This document shows, one piece after another, positions 8,027-17,122 of a stretch of 64,000 nt of DNA. The position numbers were made by a program, and so were the translations under genes. The notes beneath the pieces were generated by a model. The model did not search any database, was not told the origin of the DNA, and was given only the letters and a program-made list of their open reading frames with translations. The first letter of the stretch is position 1; each line of letters starts with the position of its first letter. This DNA comes from Rhodovulum imhoffii (GTDB lineage: Bacteria; Pseudomonadota; Alphaproteobacteria; Rhodobacterales; Rhodobacteraceae), in assembly GCF_003046545.1 (NCBI RefSeq), contig NZ_QAAA01000009.1, positions 62,001-126,000 on the forward strand, in the 5' to 3' direction.

Positions 8027-9113
8027 ATTCCGCATGCAGTGCCCCGGCAGCTTTGATGCTCTTGAGGATATCAATCATGTCACGCGGGGATACTCCAAGG
8101 GCGTTCAGCCCTGCGACGACCTCCGACAGGGAGGCCCCTTCCGGAATTTCGGCCAATCCTGCTGCCAGATATTCCTCAAGCGTTGCGCTGGTACGCGGAA
8201 CGATGACCGTTTCACCCTGCGCGAAAGGGTTGGGTTGTGAGACCATCGGTGTTTCCTCGATCCGTAGTGTCAGGTTCCCCTGAGACACCGCCACCCGCGA
8301 AATTCGCACATCCTCGCCCATCACGATGGTGCCCGAGCGTTGATCGACGACCACCCGCGCTCTGCGCTGGGGTTCGACAAGCAGGTTCTCGACGCGTTGC
8401 AGTGCATGCGCGGGGGAGCGCGCATGTGTTGCGGCAATATCCAGTTCAACCGTGCCGGAGTCCGTCATCCGTGCTACGGCCCGGCCAAAGGCGCCATTCA
8501 CCGTTTTTTCGATTTCTGCGGCGGTGGTAAAGTCGGGGGTGCGCAGCGCAAGGCGCAACCGATCAAGTGAAGTGAGCTCAAAATCGATCTCCCGTTCGAC
8601 CCGCGCACCGGAGGGAATGACACCCGCCGTGGGGACCCCTTGGACAACGCTGGCGGCGGCCCCTTCCGCGGCGACGCCACCGGCAATGACAGTCCCTTGG
8701 GCAACGGCGTAAACCTGCCCGTCCGCGGCCGTCAGCGGGGTCATGATCAACGTTCCACCCAGAAGGCTTTTGGCGTCGCCTATCGCCGAAACCGTCGTAT
8801 CGATCCGTGATCCGGCGCGGGAAAAAGGCGGCAGCTCGGCAGTGACGAACACTGCGGCGACGTTGCGCGGGCGGAACTGTTCCCCCGAAACATTCACTCC
8901 AAGCCGTTCGAGAATGCTGGACATGATTTCCTCGGTGAAGGGGGCGTTACGGATGCCGTCTCCTGATCCGTTGAGCCCCACCACCAGCCCGTAGCCAACC
9001 AGATCGTTTCCGCGGACCCCGTCGAATTCGACCAGATCCTTGATCCGGACAGGGGCGGCCGTTACCTGAAATGCGATCAGAAAAGCCAGGATCGCCAGGG
9101 CAAGGGCGCGCAT
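8013..9113 (-). CDS. flgI: flagellar P-ring protein FlgI
   Basis: Periplasmic P-ring subunit that forms the rod bushing in the peptidoglycan layer. Residues 1-19 are a signal peptide (cleavage after QVTAA). Family signatures include RIKDLVEFDGVRGNDLVGYG, GLNGSGDG and RNVAAVFVTAELPPF; the C-terminus LKSIKAAGALHAEFIVR is typical. Length (366 residues) is normal. It is the last gene of a minus-strand run flgE-flgK-flgL-flgI, and its ATG overlaps the flgL stop by one base (TAATG), suggesting translational coupling. Confidence 0.97.
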   Translation of the reverse strand: MRALALAILAFLIAFQVTAAPVRIKDLVEFDGVRGNDLVGYGLVVGLNGSGDGIRNAPFTEEIMSSILERLGVNVSGEQFRPRNVAAVFVTAELPPFSRAGSRIDTTVSAIGDAKSLLGGTLIMTPLTAADGQVYAVAQGTVIAGGVAAEGAAASVVQGVPTAGVIPSGARVEREIDFELTSLDRLRLALRTPDFTTAAEIEKTVNGAFGRAVARMTDSGTVELDIAATHARSPAHALQRVENLLVEPQRRARVVVDQRSGTIVMGEDVRISRVAVSQGNLTLRIEETPMVSQPNPFAQGETVIVPRTSATLEEYLAAGLAEIPEGASLSEVVAGLNALGVSPRDMIDILKSIKAAGALHAEFIVR

Positions 9114-10120
9114 TACAGGTACTCCGTCAGGGACAGGCGGGACAGGCGGGCAGTTACAGTGAAAATCGCGTCCAGCCGGGCCTCGGCCTCTTTCAGCGCC
9201 GTTGCGGTTTCAAAAGGGTCTGCGGAGGTGATGACATTGCGCGTGATTTCCAGCGCCGTGCGTCGTGCGCCGGTTTGCGTCCGAAGGGTTTCCACCCGTT
9301 CCTCTTGCCAGCCGACTTGCGCCGAGAGGCCGACAAGGCGCTCTTCGCTGCCTTGCGCGGATTGACCCATCAGGAATGCAAGCTCCTTTTGCGCGGCGGT
9401 ATCGCCCCCAAGCGCGGCAGGGTCAGAGAGGATCGCGGCTGTCGCCAAAAGCCGCAGACTGTCACGCAGGGCGGGGTCCGCAGCGGTGGTTTCCAGTGTC
9501 AGTGTTTCGGTGTCCGTCAGGCGCAGCGGTCCGGCAGGCTGTGCCGAGCCTTTCAGCGCCATTGTTTCGAACGCACCGCCCGGTGTGTTGAACCATGCCT
9601 CGATCCGGGTGATCGCCCCCGCCGCCGTAGTCTCCGCGGCAATTTCGTCCCGAATTGCAGAAAGGATTTCCGCCGCCGGGGCGAGCGCGGGGCTGGCGGT
9701 CGCACGCCCGGCGAAAACCGATTGACCTGCGATACGGGTGTTGAGCGTGGATACGACGCCTGAAAACCTGTGTGTGGCCTCCTCTCCGATCCGGCGGAGG
9801 CTGGAAATATCCAGAGTTCTGGCGTTGATCAGGGAATCCCCGATCGCGTCGATCTCTGACCGGATGCTGGAAAGACCGGCTTGTTGGGCTTCAAGGAGAG
9901 TGGCCGCGCTGGCCAGTGACGTGGAGTAGCTGCTCATCAGGCCAAGCCCGCGCTCCACATCGGCGAGAGGTTCGAACTGGCCGGAAATCTCCCTCCCGAT
10001 ATCGGATTTTCGCGTCGATATCATTTCCTTTGCCAGATCGGTCAATCTTGAACGGAGGTCCGCCGAGCTGCGGCGCAGTTGGAAGGACTGGGCCATATCG
10101 CCCATGTTGCGGATGGTCAT
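9113..10120 (-). CDS. flgL: hook-filament junction protein FlgL
   Basis: Flagellin-related junction protein exported by the flagellar type III system. The protein (335 residues) is alpha-helical at both ends, with an N-terminal flagellin-like helix region MAQSFQLRRSSADLRSRLTDLAKEM and a C-terminal coiled region ending EARLDAIFTVTARLSRLSLTEYL, both described here as segments rather than exact domains. It lies directly between flgK and flgI with a 3-bp gap to flgK and a 1-base overlap to flgI. Sequence divergence from enteric FlgL is large; the name rests on context plus the N- and C-terminal helices. Confidence 0.88.
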   Translation of the reverse strand: MTIRNMGDMAQSFQLRRSSADLRSRLTDLAKEMISTRKSDIGREISGQFEPLADVERGLGLMSSYSTSLASAATLLEAQQAGLSSIRSEIDAIGDSLINARTLDISSLRRIGEEATHRFSGVVSTLNTRIAGQSVFAGRATASPALAPAAEILSAIRDEIAAETTAAGAITRIEAWFNTPGGAFETMALKGSAQPAGPLRLTDTETLTLETTAADPALRDSLRLLATAAILSDPAALGGDTAAQKELAFLMGQSAQGSEERLVGLSAQVGWQEERVETLRTQTGARRTALEITRNVITSADPFETATALKEAEARLDAIFTVTARLSRLSLTEYL

Positions 10121-10123
10121 GGT

Positions 10124-11584
10124 TCAAATCCCCAGAAGTTTTTCCATCAGACCGTCGACAACCTGTAAAACGCGGGCATTGGCGGCATAGGCCTTTTCAA
10201 GACATAACAGGCTTTGAAGCTCGGAATCCGTATCGACGCCGTTGGCCAGTTCTGCCGCGCGCAGTTCGGCTTCGCGGGAGGTGGTGAAGGCTTGTTCGCC
10301 CTCGGCAGAGAGGCGCTGTGTCGAAGTTTGTGAAAGAAATCGGGCCGCAAGCTCCGAGGCACTGCCTTTCTGAGGTGCGAAGGGGCCTGTCGCAGGGCTT
10401 CGTGCGGAACTCAACGCGTCCGAGAAAGAATTCAAAAGGCGCGAATCTCCAGGGTCGCCAGGGGTTGCGGCGCCCAGCCCGTCGCGCAGCCGCCAAAGCG
10501 CCCCGCCCTGTGCCGGGTCTGCGGCAGCGTTGACGGAAAGCCGTGCGGAAAGGCCTGTCTCATCCGCAGGAATGGCGGGCGATCCGGCATCGGTGAAGAG
10601 GCCCGGCGCCCCGGTCGGAAGGGTTGGATCTGATACGACCGTCTGAAATCTTTCAGCAAGGTCGCGCGCCAGGTTGTCGAGTGCGGTCTGGGCGGAGACG
10701 GCACTTTCGTCACGGATTGTGAACAGGGCAGCCAATTTGCCGCCGCCAAGCAATCTGGCGGACATGCCCGCCGTCAGAGGCGTTCCTTCAATGGAAAGGC
10801 CCGACAACGTGCCGGCCTGGATCGACATATGTGGGGTGATGGTTTCGGTTTCGACAAAACCCAGCCGTGCAGGGCGGCTCCCTTCCAGCAGCGTGGCCCC
10901 GCCGGCGGTATAGAGAGCGACGGCCCCTCCCTCCCGCTCGACTTGGCGCAGGGGAACCAGATCCGCGATCGAATCGATAGCCGTCTGGCGCTGGTCTCGC
11001 AGGGCGGAGACATCCTGCCCTGCGGCGAGGCCCTTGCGAATGTCCGTATTCAGCTTCAGGACATTGCCGAGGGTCGTGTTGATTTTGCGGACTGCGCTGG
11101 CAATGCCTTGGTCGGCGTCCATTCGGCGGGCTTGGATCGATTCCGAAAGGGCGCCGAAAGTCTGCGCAAGCCCCTTGGCGGCATCCAGTATCCCCCGAAG
11201 CCCGTTCGGAGACGATGGCGTGGCGCCAGCGGTCACCAGCGTACTTTCAAACCGTGTCAGCCGGCTGACCAGGGCGCCGGGGTCGCCCGGTAGGCCAATG
11301 TCCTTTTCCATCCTGTTCCAGAATTCCGCCTGGGTGGCCGCTGCGCTGCCCGCAGCCTGGGCCAGACGCCTTGCGCCAAGCAAGGTCGGGTCTTCGAAGC
11401 GGCTGATCCTGTCGATACGTACCCCCGCGCTTTGCCCACCTGACATGGCGGCCGACAATACAAGGTCACGTCGTCCGTATCCTTCGGTCAGTGCATTCGC
11501 GATATTTGCCGAAATCACCTCGGTCCCGCGCGAGGCCGCGGCAAGCCCGGACATTGCGTTGTTCAAGGTGCTGGAAATGCTCAT
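10124..11584 (-). CDS. flgK: hook-associated protein FlgK
   Basis: Hook-filament junction protein 1, secreted through the flagellar channel. The N-terminus contains the rod/hook-type heptad helix with SANIANALTEGYGRR, the FlgK form of the ANNxANxxTxGY motif. The C-terminus contains the matching helix ELQSLLCLEKAYAANARVLQ. Length (486 residues) fits alphaproteobacterial FlgK. It is downstream of flgE by 12 bp and 3 bp upstream of flgL in the same direction. Confidence 0.95.
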   Translation of the reverse strand: MSISSTLNNAMSGLAAASRGTEVISANIANALTEGYGRRDLVLSAAMSGGQSAGVRIDRISRFEDPTLLGARRLAQAAGSAAATQAEFWNRMEKDIGLPGDPGALVSRLTRFESTLVTAGATPSSPNGLRGILDAAKGLAQTFGALSESIQARRMDADQGIASAVRKINTTLGNVLKLNTDIRKGLAAGQDVSALRDQRQTAIDSIADLVPLRQVEREGGAVALYTAGGATLLEGSRPARLGFVETETITPHMSIQAGTLSGLSIEGTPLTAGMSARLLGGGKLAALFTIRDESAVSAQTALDNLARDLAERFQTVVSDPTLPTGAPGLFTDAGSPAIPADETGLSARLSVNAAADPAQGGALWRLRDGLGAATPGDPGDSRLLNSFSDALSSARSPATGPFAPQKGSASELAARFLSQTSTQRLSAEGEQAFTTSREAELRAAELANGVDTDSELQSLLCLEKAYAANARVLQVVDGLMEKLLGI

Positions 11585-11596
11585 GGCGGCCCCCTA

Positions 11597-12868
11597 TCAG
11601 CGTTTGATGTTGGTGGTTTCCTGAAGCATCTCGTCGACAGTCTGGATGACTTTCGCGTTCGAGGAATAGGCCCTTTGGGTCTGAATCAGGTTGGTAAGCT
11701 CACCGGCGACATCGGTTGCCGATTGCTCCCGCGCGTATCCGCGAATCTCTCCGACGGGGCCGGTCCCGGCCGTCCACAAGAAGAAATCGCCGCTCTCGCG
11801 AGAGACCTGGTAAGCCTGCCCGTCCAGCACCTTCAGACCATCGGGGTTGGGGACATCCACAAGAGGGACCTGAAAGATCTTTTGGGTGAAGCCGGTGTCA
11901 TAGATGGCATGGACGAAACCCTGTTCATCCACTTCCACGTCAATGGGGGTGCCGACCGGTGCACCGTTCTTCGACACCCGGTTCGGGGAAAACTGGTCTC
12001 CCAGCTGTGTCATGCCGCCGGTGTCGCCCGGCTTGCCGATATTCAGGTCGATCGGGCCGCCGGCCACGGCCAGCTCTATCCTGCCCGTTGCCGCATCATA
12101 GGCGGGGGATCCGCCCAGGGGGGTGACGCTGTCCAGGGTTCCGCCGCCGGTGCGGCTGTCCCGGAAAACCAGGGTATATTCGCCGACTGTCGCAGGGCCG
12201 CTGGCGGAGTCGCTCACCGTCAGGGTCCACTCGTTCGGGTTGGCCGTGGCGGTAAAGGAAAGCTCCAGTGTTTCGCTTGCGCCGAGATTGCCGAAATATT
12301 CCACCGGCACGGGCAGGCTGTCGCCGGGCGCGGCAGAGGCCGGGAGATTGACCCCCAGGTCGATTTGCGTGGTCGGCTGGGCGGCCAGTGCTCCGCTTAG
12401 CCGAACGGGTTGCAGGCCATCGGCGGAGTCACGGGAAAAGGGCGGCACGGTGCCGTCGCTGTTGACGGGCCAGCCCAAAAGAACCATACCCGATTCGCCG
12501 GTCAGGATACCCGCGGCGTCAGGACGGAACCCGCCCGTCGTGGTGAGCATCAGGGGGGGCGTTCCCGGCCCGCCGAGGCTGGTGGATGGCGTGACCGGCA
12601 GCATCCCGCGCCCTGCGATGGCCAGATCCGTGGCGTTTTTCGTGCTGATCATCGGGCCCGTCTCCCCGATGGCGCGGCTGGTCGTGGTGCGCACGCCGCC
12701 CGCCGTGTAGTTGCCCGAGCCGCCGATCACCAGGGAATGAAAGCTGGATTCCGCCCGCTTGTATCCGAAGGTCGATGCATTGGCGATATTGTCCGAGATG
12801 GTTGCCAGGCGGCTGGCATTGACGCTCAGCCCGGCTACCCCAGCCTGAAGCGATGAGGAAATCGTCAT
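11597..12868 (-). CDS. flgE: flagellar hook protein FlgE
   Basis: Subunit of the hook universal joint. The N-terminal rod motif is SDNIANASTFGYKRAESSF; the C-terminal FlgE/F/G domain contains ATDVAGELTNLIQTQRAYSSNAKVIQTVDEMLQ, quoted here only as the location of the closing helix. A FlgE D2-like insert lies in the middle. Length 423 residues. A CtrA-like TTAA-N7-CTAA box lies about 49 bp upstream of the start and overlaps the motB stop, so flgE-K-L-I probably has its own promoter inside the motB end. Confidence 0.95.
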   Translation of the reverse strand: MTISSSLQAGVAGLSVNASRLATISDNIANASTFGYKRAESSFHSLVIGGSGNYTAGGVRTTTSRAIGETGPMISTKNATDLAIAGRGMLPVTPSTSLGGPGTPPLMLTTTGGFRPDAAGILTGESGMVLLGWPVNSDGTVPPFSRDSADGLQPVRLSGALAAQPTTQIDLGVNLPASAAPGDSLPVPVEYFGNLGASETLELSFTATANPNEWTLTVSDSASGPATVGEYTLVFRDSRTGGGTLDSVTPLGGSPAYDAATGRIELAVAGGPIDLNIGKPGDTGGMTQLGDQFSPNRVSKNGAPVGTPIDVEVDEQGFVHAIYDTGFTQKIFQVPLVDVPNPDGLKVLDGQAYQVSRESGDFFLWTAGTGPVGEIRGYAREQSATDVAGELTNLIQTQRAYSSNAKVIQTVDEMLQETTNIKR

Positions 12869-12916
12869 GGCACGTCCTTTCTTTTGCGCCGTTTCTTCTT
12901 GCCTACCGTGCGCCGC

Positions 12917-12931
12917 TTAACGGGGGCCTAA
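12917..12931. promoter_or_regulatory. CtrA-like box upstream of flgE
   Basis: TTAA, seven bases, CTAA (read on the minus strand TTAG-N7-TTAA), about 49 bp before the flgE start and overlapping the motB stop codon. Matches the N7-spaced half-site pattern found before other flagellar operons in this window. Confidence 0.5.
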
Positions 12932-13767
12932 CGGCTGCTGCGAAGCAGGATCATCTTGATGCGGTTGTTGCGAAGGGCCATTGGGTTGCCCGTTGCGGGG
13001 GACCGGTCGGCGTGGCCGGTGACCCGGCGCAATCGGGAAGACGGGAATCCGGCCTCAGCCAGAAGTTGGCGCGCGGTTTGCGCCCGTTGGGTGGAAAGCT
13101 CCCACACCGGGTTGTGGCGCAGGATGACCGGCCCGGCCCGCACGTGTCCCTCGATGGCAATGTCATTCCTGACCACAAGGAAAAGATTGGCCAGAACCGT
13201 GACGATTTCCCTGGTCTGCGGGGTGGGGCGGGACGTTTCTGGTGCAAACAGCGGCGCACCTTCAATGTCGAACAGTTCGATCACAAGTCCTTCATCGGTC
13301 AGCCGGGTCATGATATGCCGCCTGATCCGGTCGTCCAGAAGCGTTTCTCCGCTGATCCCCATCAGGCTGTCGGCCAGATCCTTCAGGGCACGGGTTTCCT
13401 CCTGTGTGGCGCCGTCTGAATCGGTGCCCGTGCTGCCGCGGGCCTGCCGGTCGGCGGTGGGGCGGGTATGAACTGCGCCCACCCCGATCTGGGCCAGACG
13501 ATCTTCCGACGCGAGACTTTCCCCGCCAAACGCCCCATCCCCGCCGCCGGAAACCCGGCTGATCGGGACGGTCGGGTCGAAATAATCCGCGATCCCCTTG
13601 CGTTGTTTTTCCGTTGTCGCGCTCAGCAGCCACATCAGCAGAAAAAAGGCCATCATCGCGGTAACGAAATCGGCATAGGCCACTTTCCACGCGCCGCCAT
13701 AGTGGCTCTTCTCGACCACAACCTTTTTACGTTTGATGATGACCGGCGCGTTTACCGCTGCGCCCAT
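12928..13767 (-). CDS. motB: flagellar stator protein MotB
   Basis: Proton-channel stator subunit anchored to peptidoglycan. A basic N-terminus precedes the single membrane segment YADFVTAMMAFFLLMWLLS, whose Asp33 is the expected proton-carrying residue. The C-terminal OmpA-like domain contains IEGHVRAG, RAQTARQLLAEAG and RRVTGHADRSP. Length 279 residues is usual. Unusually, it is not next to motA, which lies about 5 kb away on the opposite strand. A CtrA-like box lies about 45 bp upstream. Confidence 0.96.
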   Translation of the reverse strand: MGAAVNAPVIIKRKKVVVEKSHYGGAWKVAYADFVTAMMAFFLLMWLLSATTEKQRKGIADYFDPTVPISRVSGGGDGAFGGESLASEDRLAQIGVGAVHTRPTADRQARGSTGTDSDGATQEETRALKDLADSLMGISGETLLDDRIRRHIMTRLTDEGLVIELFDIEGAPLFAPETSRPTPQTREIVTVLANLFLVVRNDIAIEGHVRAGPVILRHNPVWELSTQRAQTARQLLAEAGFPSSRLRRVTGHADRSPATGNPMALRNNRIKMILLRSSR

Positions 13768-13811
13768 GAGATCACCTCGCTATCACCCGGAACCGGGATA
13801 GCGCAGGGGTC

Positions 13812-13826
13812 TGAACGGGGACTTAA
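13812..13826. promoter_or_regulatory. CtrA-like box upstream of motB
   Basis: TGAA, seven bases, TTAA, about 45 bp before the motB ATG, in the 86-bp gap between the fliP stop and motB. One mismatch from the TTAA-N7-TTAA pattern. Confidence 0.5.
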
Positions 13827-13853
13827 CGCTTGAAATCCAGTTGATGTCGCGCG

Positions 13854-14582
13854 TCACACATAGCTGCGCACCAAGGCTTCGGATAAAAGCCGCCAGCCAT
13901 CCGAGACCACGAAAAACGCCAGCTTGAATGGCAGCGACACCACCACCGGGGGCACCATCATCATCCCCATGGACATCAGGATGGCTGCAACCACGAGATC
14001 AATGACGAGAAAGGGCAGGAAAATCAAGAATCCGATCTCGAAGGCCCGTGCGATTTCACTGAGCATGAAAGACGGGATCAGAACTGAAAGCGGCGCATCG
14101 CGGGCCGGGATGTCCGCGGGTACGGCGTTGGGGCGCAGGGAGGCAAGTGTTTCGAATGTCTCCATGTCCATCCGGGTGGCCATAAAGCCCCGGAAGGGCT
14201 CCAGAACGCGGGGCAGGGCCTCTTCCGCGCTGAGGGCTTCGTTAAGGAACGGGGCGATTCCGGCCTGCCAGGCCTCGGTCAGGACGGGATCCATCACAAA
14301 ATAGGTCAGAAACAGCGCGAGGCTGACCAGAAGCATGCTGGGCGGCGATTGTTGCAGGCCGATCGCCTGGCGCAGAATTGCCAGAACCGTCACGATGAAG
14401 GGAAAGCAGGTCAGCATGATCGCCAGCCCCGGTGCAAGGCTGAGTACCGTAATCAGCGCGAAAAGCTGGATCGCGCGGGAGGACAGCGACCCGTCCCCGC
14501 CCATTGAGATGGCAATTTCCTGTGCGTGTGCCCCGCCCGTCATCAGGCCAAGGACCAAAGCCACCAGCAGAACGCGCCCCAC
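13854..14582 (-). CDS. fliP: flagellar export gate protein FliP
   Basis: Core subunit of the type III export gate (with FliQ and FliR). An N-terminal cleavable signal peptide (ends GGAHA) is followed by hydrophobic segments with the family signatures LTCFPFIVTVLAILRQAIG, SPPSMLLVSLALFLTYFVM and LIPSFMLSEIARAFEIGFL, then VIDLVVAAILMSMGMMMVPP. Length 242 residues is typical. It is the last gene of the fliF-fliH-fliN-fliP run. fliO is not recognisable nearby. Confidence 0.97.
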   Translation of the reverse strand: MGRVLLVALVLGLMTGGAHAQEIAISMGGDGSLSSRAIQLFALITVLSLAPGLAIMLTCFPFIVTVLAILRQAIGLQQSPPSMLLVSLALFLTYFVMDPVLTEAWQAGIAPFLNEALSAEEALPRVLEPFRGFMATRMDMETFETLASLRPNAVPADIPARDAPLSVLIPSFMLSEIARAFEIGFLIFLPFLVIDLVVAAILMSMGMMMVPPVVVSLPFKLAFFVVSDGWRLLSEALVRSYV

Positions 14583-14585
14583 CGA

Positions 14586-14858
14586 TCAGAACCCCTGACT
14601 CAGGTCGACGACCTCGGTCAGGCGTACGGCGATCTGGCCGTGGGGCTCTCCGTCAATCTCCTGCAACTCGCCACGGGCGATCAGGCGGTCGCCGATGTAA
14701 AGCTCAACCGGATCTTCGATTCCCCGGTCCAGGGGCAGGATCGCCCCCTCGCCCATGGCAAGAAGTTCCCCTACCAGCGGGCGGACCCGGCCCAGGGCCA
14801 CGGTCACCTCGATGGGCACGCTGTTCAAGGGGTTCGGTCCGGTCGGGTTGTCAACCAT
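14586..14858 (-). CDS. fliN: flagellar motor switch protein FliN
   Basis: C-ring subunit of the motor switch and docking site for the FliH-FliI complex. The 90-residue protein is essentially only the SpoA-type domain, with NSVPIEVTVALGRVRP near the start and GELQEIDGEPHGQIAVRLTE near the end. The ATG at 14858 is preferred because AGGAG lies nine bases upstream; a TTG at 14879 would lengthen it by seven residues. It overlaps the fliH end and is followed by fliP after 3 bp. FliG and FliM, its partners, are not in this window. Confidence 0.92.
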   Translation of the reverse strand: MVDNPTGPNPLNSVPIEVTVALGRVRPLVGELLAMGEGAILPLDRGIEDPVELYIGDRLIARGELQEIDGEPHGQIAVRLTEVVDLSQGF

Positions 14859-15438
14859 GGGGTCGGGTCTCCTGTTCAAGGTAAAGGAAATCGTCGACAG
14901 CCTTTGAAAGCTCTGTCAGCACCGTGTCGATATCGACCTCACGCTCTGTTTCCGGGCCGCCGATCCAGGCCTGCCCCGGACCAAGCGTGGCATCCTCCGT
15001 CACGGTGACGGGCAGCGGTGGATCAGGAGGCAGAAGCCGTTCAAGCGCTTCGAGGTTTTCCGGGGCGACGCGGATCTCGACCGGCCGGTTGGCAACACAG
15101 GCGGCCAGATCCGTTGCTGCCTCCAGAACGGTTTCGGCAAAACGTGCCTGTGCTGCCTGCGGCAGAATCCGTTCGGCCATCGCTTGAAGCAGGGGGCTGA
15201 GGGCCTGGATCACGCTGCTGCGGGCTTCGTGGTAGGAAAAGGCCATCTCCTGAAGAGTTTTTGCAAAATCTGTCCCGATGCGTGTCCGCTCCGCGGCTTC
15301 CCGGGCGATCGCGTCGTCCCATCCGGCACTGTAACCCTCTTCGTAAGCTGCGGTGCGCAAGGCGCCGGTGTCTTCCGCAGGGCCGGGCGCGTCGGGGGGC
15401 ACACCGTCAAAACTCTCCAGTCGCAGCCGTGACGACAT
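14851..15438 (-). CDS. fliH: FliH-like flagellar export regulator
   Basis: Predicted cytoplasmic regulator of the FliI ATPase. The 195-residue protein has the FliH-style helical N-terminal half with AAYEEGYSAGWDDAIAREA and a C-terminal half resembling V-ATPase subunit E/FliH (VEIRVAPENLEALERLL, followed by a GGPETEREVDID strand region). Sequence conservation in FliH is low. The call rests on this organisation, the size and the position between fliF and fliN. Its ATG overlaps the fliF stop by one base. Confidence 0.8.
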   Translation of the reverse strand: MSSRLRLESFDGVPPDAPGPAEDTGALRTAAYEEGYSAGWDDAIAREAAERTRIGTDFAKTLQEMAFSYHEARSSVIQALSPLLQAMAERILPQAAQARFAETVLEAATDLAACVANRPVEIRVAPENLEALERLLPPDPPLPVTVTEDATLGPGQAWIGGPETEREVDIDTVLTELSKAVDDFLYLEQETRPHG

Positions 15439-17003
15439 CAGGCCTGTTCCTCGGGTTCTTCCATCCAGTTGCGCAGAATTTCGACCGTTTCAACCTGCCG
15501 GGATTCGATCATCTCGCGCAGGCGGGCCACGGCATCCTCGGTCGGCAGGGCCAGTTGACCGCCATTGCCATTCTCCGACATGGCGCTTACCGGGAAATCG
15601 AAGGCACTGGCCATTTCCACCTCGCCATCCAGGCCCGGCGGCACGGGAAGGGCCTGGAGTTGGCGGGTCAGAATGGGGCGCAGCACGAACAACCCGAGGA
15701 TCAGCGCCACCAGTGCAAGGGCTGCCATCTGGATCAAGGCCATCGGGTGAGACAAAAGCTTGTCCAGTGTGCCGGGGCTGCCAGGGCCCGTTCCCGTGGC
15801 CGGAGCCGATTGCAGCGGCAGAGAACGCAGCGTGATCACGTCGCCACGAGCTTCATCATATCCCACTGCCGAGGCGACGAGGTCATGCAGGGCCTCGATT
15901 TCAGTGTCGGGCAAAGGTGTCCAGCCGGATGTCCCATCGGCGGCGACCGTCTGTTGGCCGTCGATCAGGACTGCAACCGTCAGGCGCCTGATCGCGCCGG
16001 GCTGGCGCAGAACCTCGCGTTCGGTTTCTGAAATCTCGTAATTCGCGCGCTCGCGGGTTTCGGAATCCGTGCGTGCGGAATTTCCACCGCCCTGCGCATC
16101 GCCGTCGGGCAGGTTGCTGGCGACGGTGACCGCGCCGGCCGCTCCGTTTTCGGATTTGGAGGCGCGCTCCTCGCTTTCGGTGCTGATCGCGACGCGGCTT
16201 TCCGGGTCGACGAGACGCTCGCGGATCGATTCGCTTTCGGTCACGGTTTCGACGCTGACTTCGACGACCGAGCGCCCCGGCCCGAGGCGGGCGATCAGCA
16301 GCCGCTCGACATTTTGCCTCAACTCCGCCGCGCGATCGGTTCCGAACATCGCAGCGCCCGGGCCGGTTTCTTCATGCAGAACAATCCCCGATGCGGCGTC
16401 GATCACGGAAACATCGGCAGGGGACATTCCCGCCACCGACGAGGCCACGAGATAGCGCAGTGCTTGCGCCTGATCCGGCCCGATGGCGCCTGCCGCCGCC
16501 GTGACCGTTACCGCGGCGGACGGAGATGCGTCGCGGCGAAACGCTCCGCCCATCGGCCGGGCGATGTGTACCCGTGCGGCCCTGATCCGGGGGCTGGCAA
16601 CGATGGTCCGGGCAAGTTCCCCTTCCTTCGCGCGCCAGTACGCGGCATCGAACATTTGCGATGTGGTGCCGAAGCCGGTCAGGGTGTCCAGAAGTTCGTA
16701 CCCTGCGGCCCCGTTGGCGGGCAGCCCCTCTGTGGCAAGCGTCATGCGCAGGGTGTCGCGCTGTGCGCTGTCGACGAAAATGGCGTTACCGCGAATCTCA
16801 TGTGCGACGCCTTGTTGTTCCAGCGCCCGCACAACACCCCCGGCCGCCGATTCGTCCAGGCCCGAATACAGCAAGGCCATGCCGGGAGTCGCCACGAGAC
16901 GCGACAACATGAGAACAGCCACGAAAACACCGGCCGTCGCCGCAGCAACGATCATCCGTTTTCTGACGTCAAGCTCTGACCAGAGGGCCATGATCTGGGC
17001 CAA
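15438..17003 (-). CDS. fliF: flagellar MS-ring protein FliF
   Basis: Membrane ring on which the basal body assembles. It has an N-terminal membrane segment (about residues 18-36), the YscJ-like periplasmic region with ALLYSGLDESAAGGVVRAL and GYELLDTLTGFGTTSQ, and a second membrane segment near residue 430. The acidic C-terminal tail with REMIESRQVETVEILRNWME is the FliG-binding end. Length (521 residues) is normal. It heads the minus-strand run fliF-fliH-fliN-fliP and shares a divergent promoter region with the fliL-like operon. Confidence 0.96.
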   Translation of the reverse strand: MAQIMALWSELDVRKRMIVAAATAGVFVAVLMLSRLVATPGMALLYSGLDESAAGGVVRALEQQGVAHEIRGNAIFVDSAQRDTLRMTLATEGLPANGAAGYELLDTLTGFGTTSQMFDAAYWRAKEGELARTIVASPRIRAARVHIARPMGGAFRRDASPSAAVTVTAAAGAIGPDQAQALRYLVASSVAGMSPADVSVIDAASGIVLHEETGPGAAMFGTDRAAELRQNVERLLIARLGPGRSVVEVSVETVTESESIRERLVDPESRVAISTESEERASKSENGAAGAVTVASNLPDGDAQGGGNSARTDSETRERANYEISETEREVLRQPGAIRRLTVAVLIDGQQTVAADGTSGWTPLPDTEIEALHDLVASAVGYDEARGDVITLRSLPLQSAPATGTGPGSPGTLDKLLSHPMALIQMAALALVALILGLFVLRPILTRQLQALPVPPGLDGEVEMASAFDFPVSAMSENGNGGQLALPTEDAVARLREMIESRQVETVEILRNWMEEPEEQA

Positions 17004-17060
17004 AGAGATCTCCTTTCAAGGGCTTCTGCCCGCAGGCCCCGCCTGTTTGGCGAGCTGGTC

Positions 17061-17075
17061 TTAATATTCGGTTAG
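17061..17075. promoter_or_regulatory. CtrA-like box in the fliF/fliL divergent promoter
   Basis: TTAA, seven bases, TTAG, located 58 bp from the fliF start and 48 bp from the fliL-like start, in a 119-bp divergent intergenic region. It could serve both operons. Confidence 0.5.
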
Positions 17076-17122
17076 CTCTCTGTGGTTATGGCGAAGACAA
17101 GCGGAACGAACCGGAGGCCGAA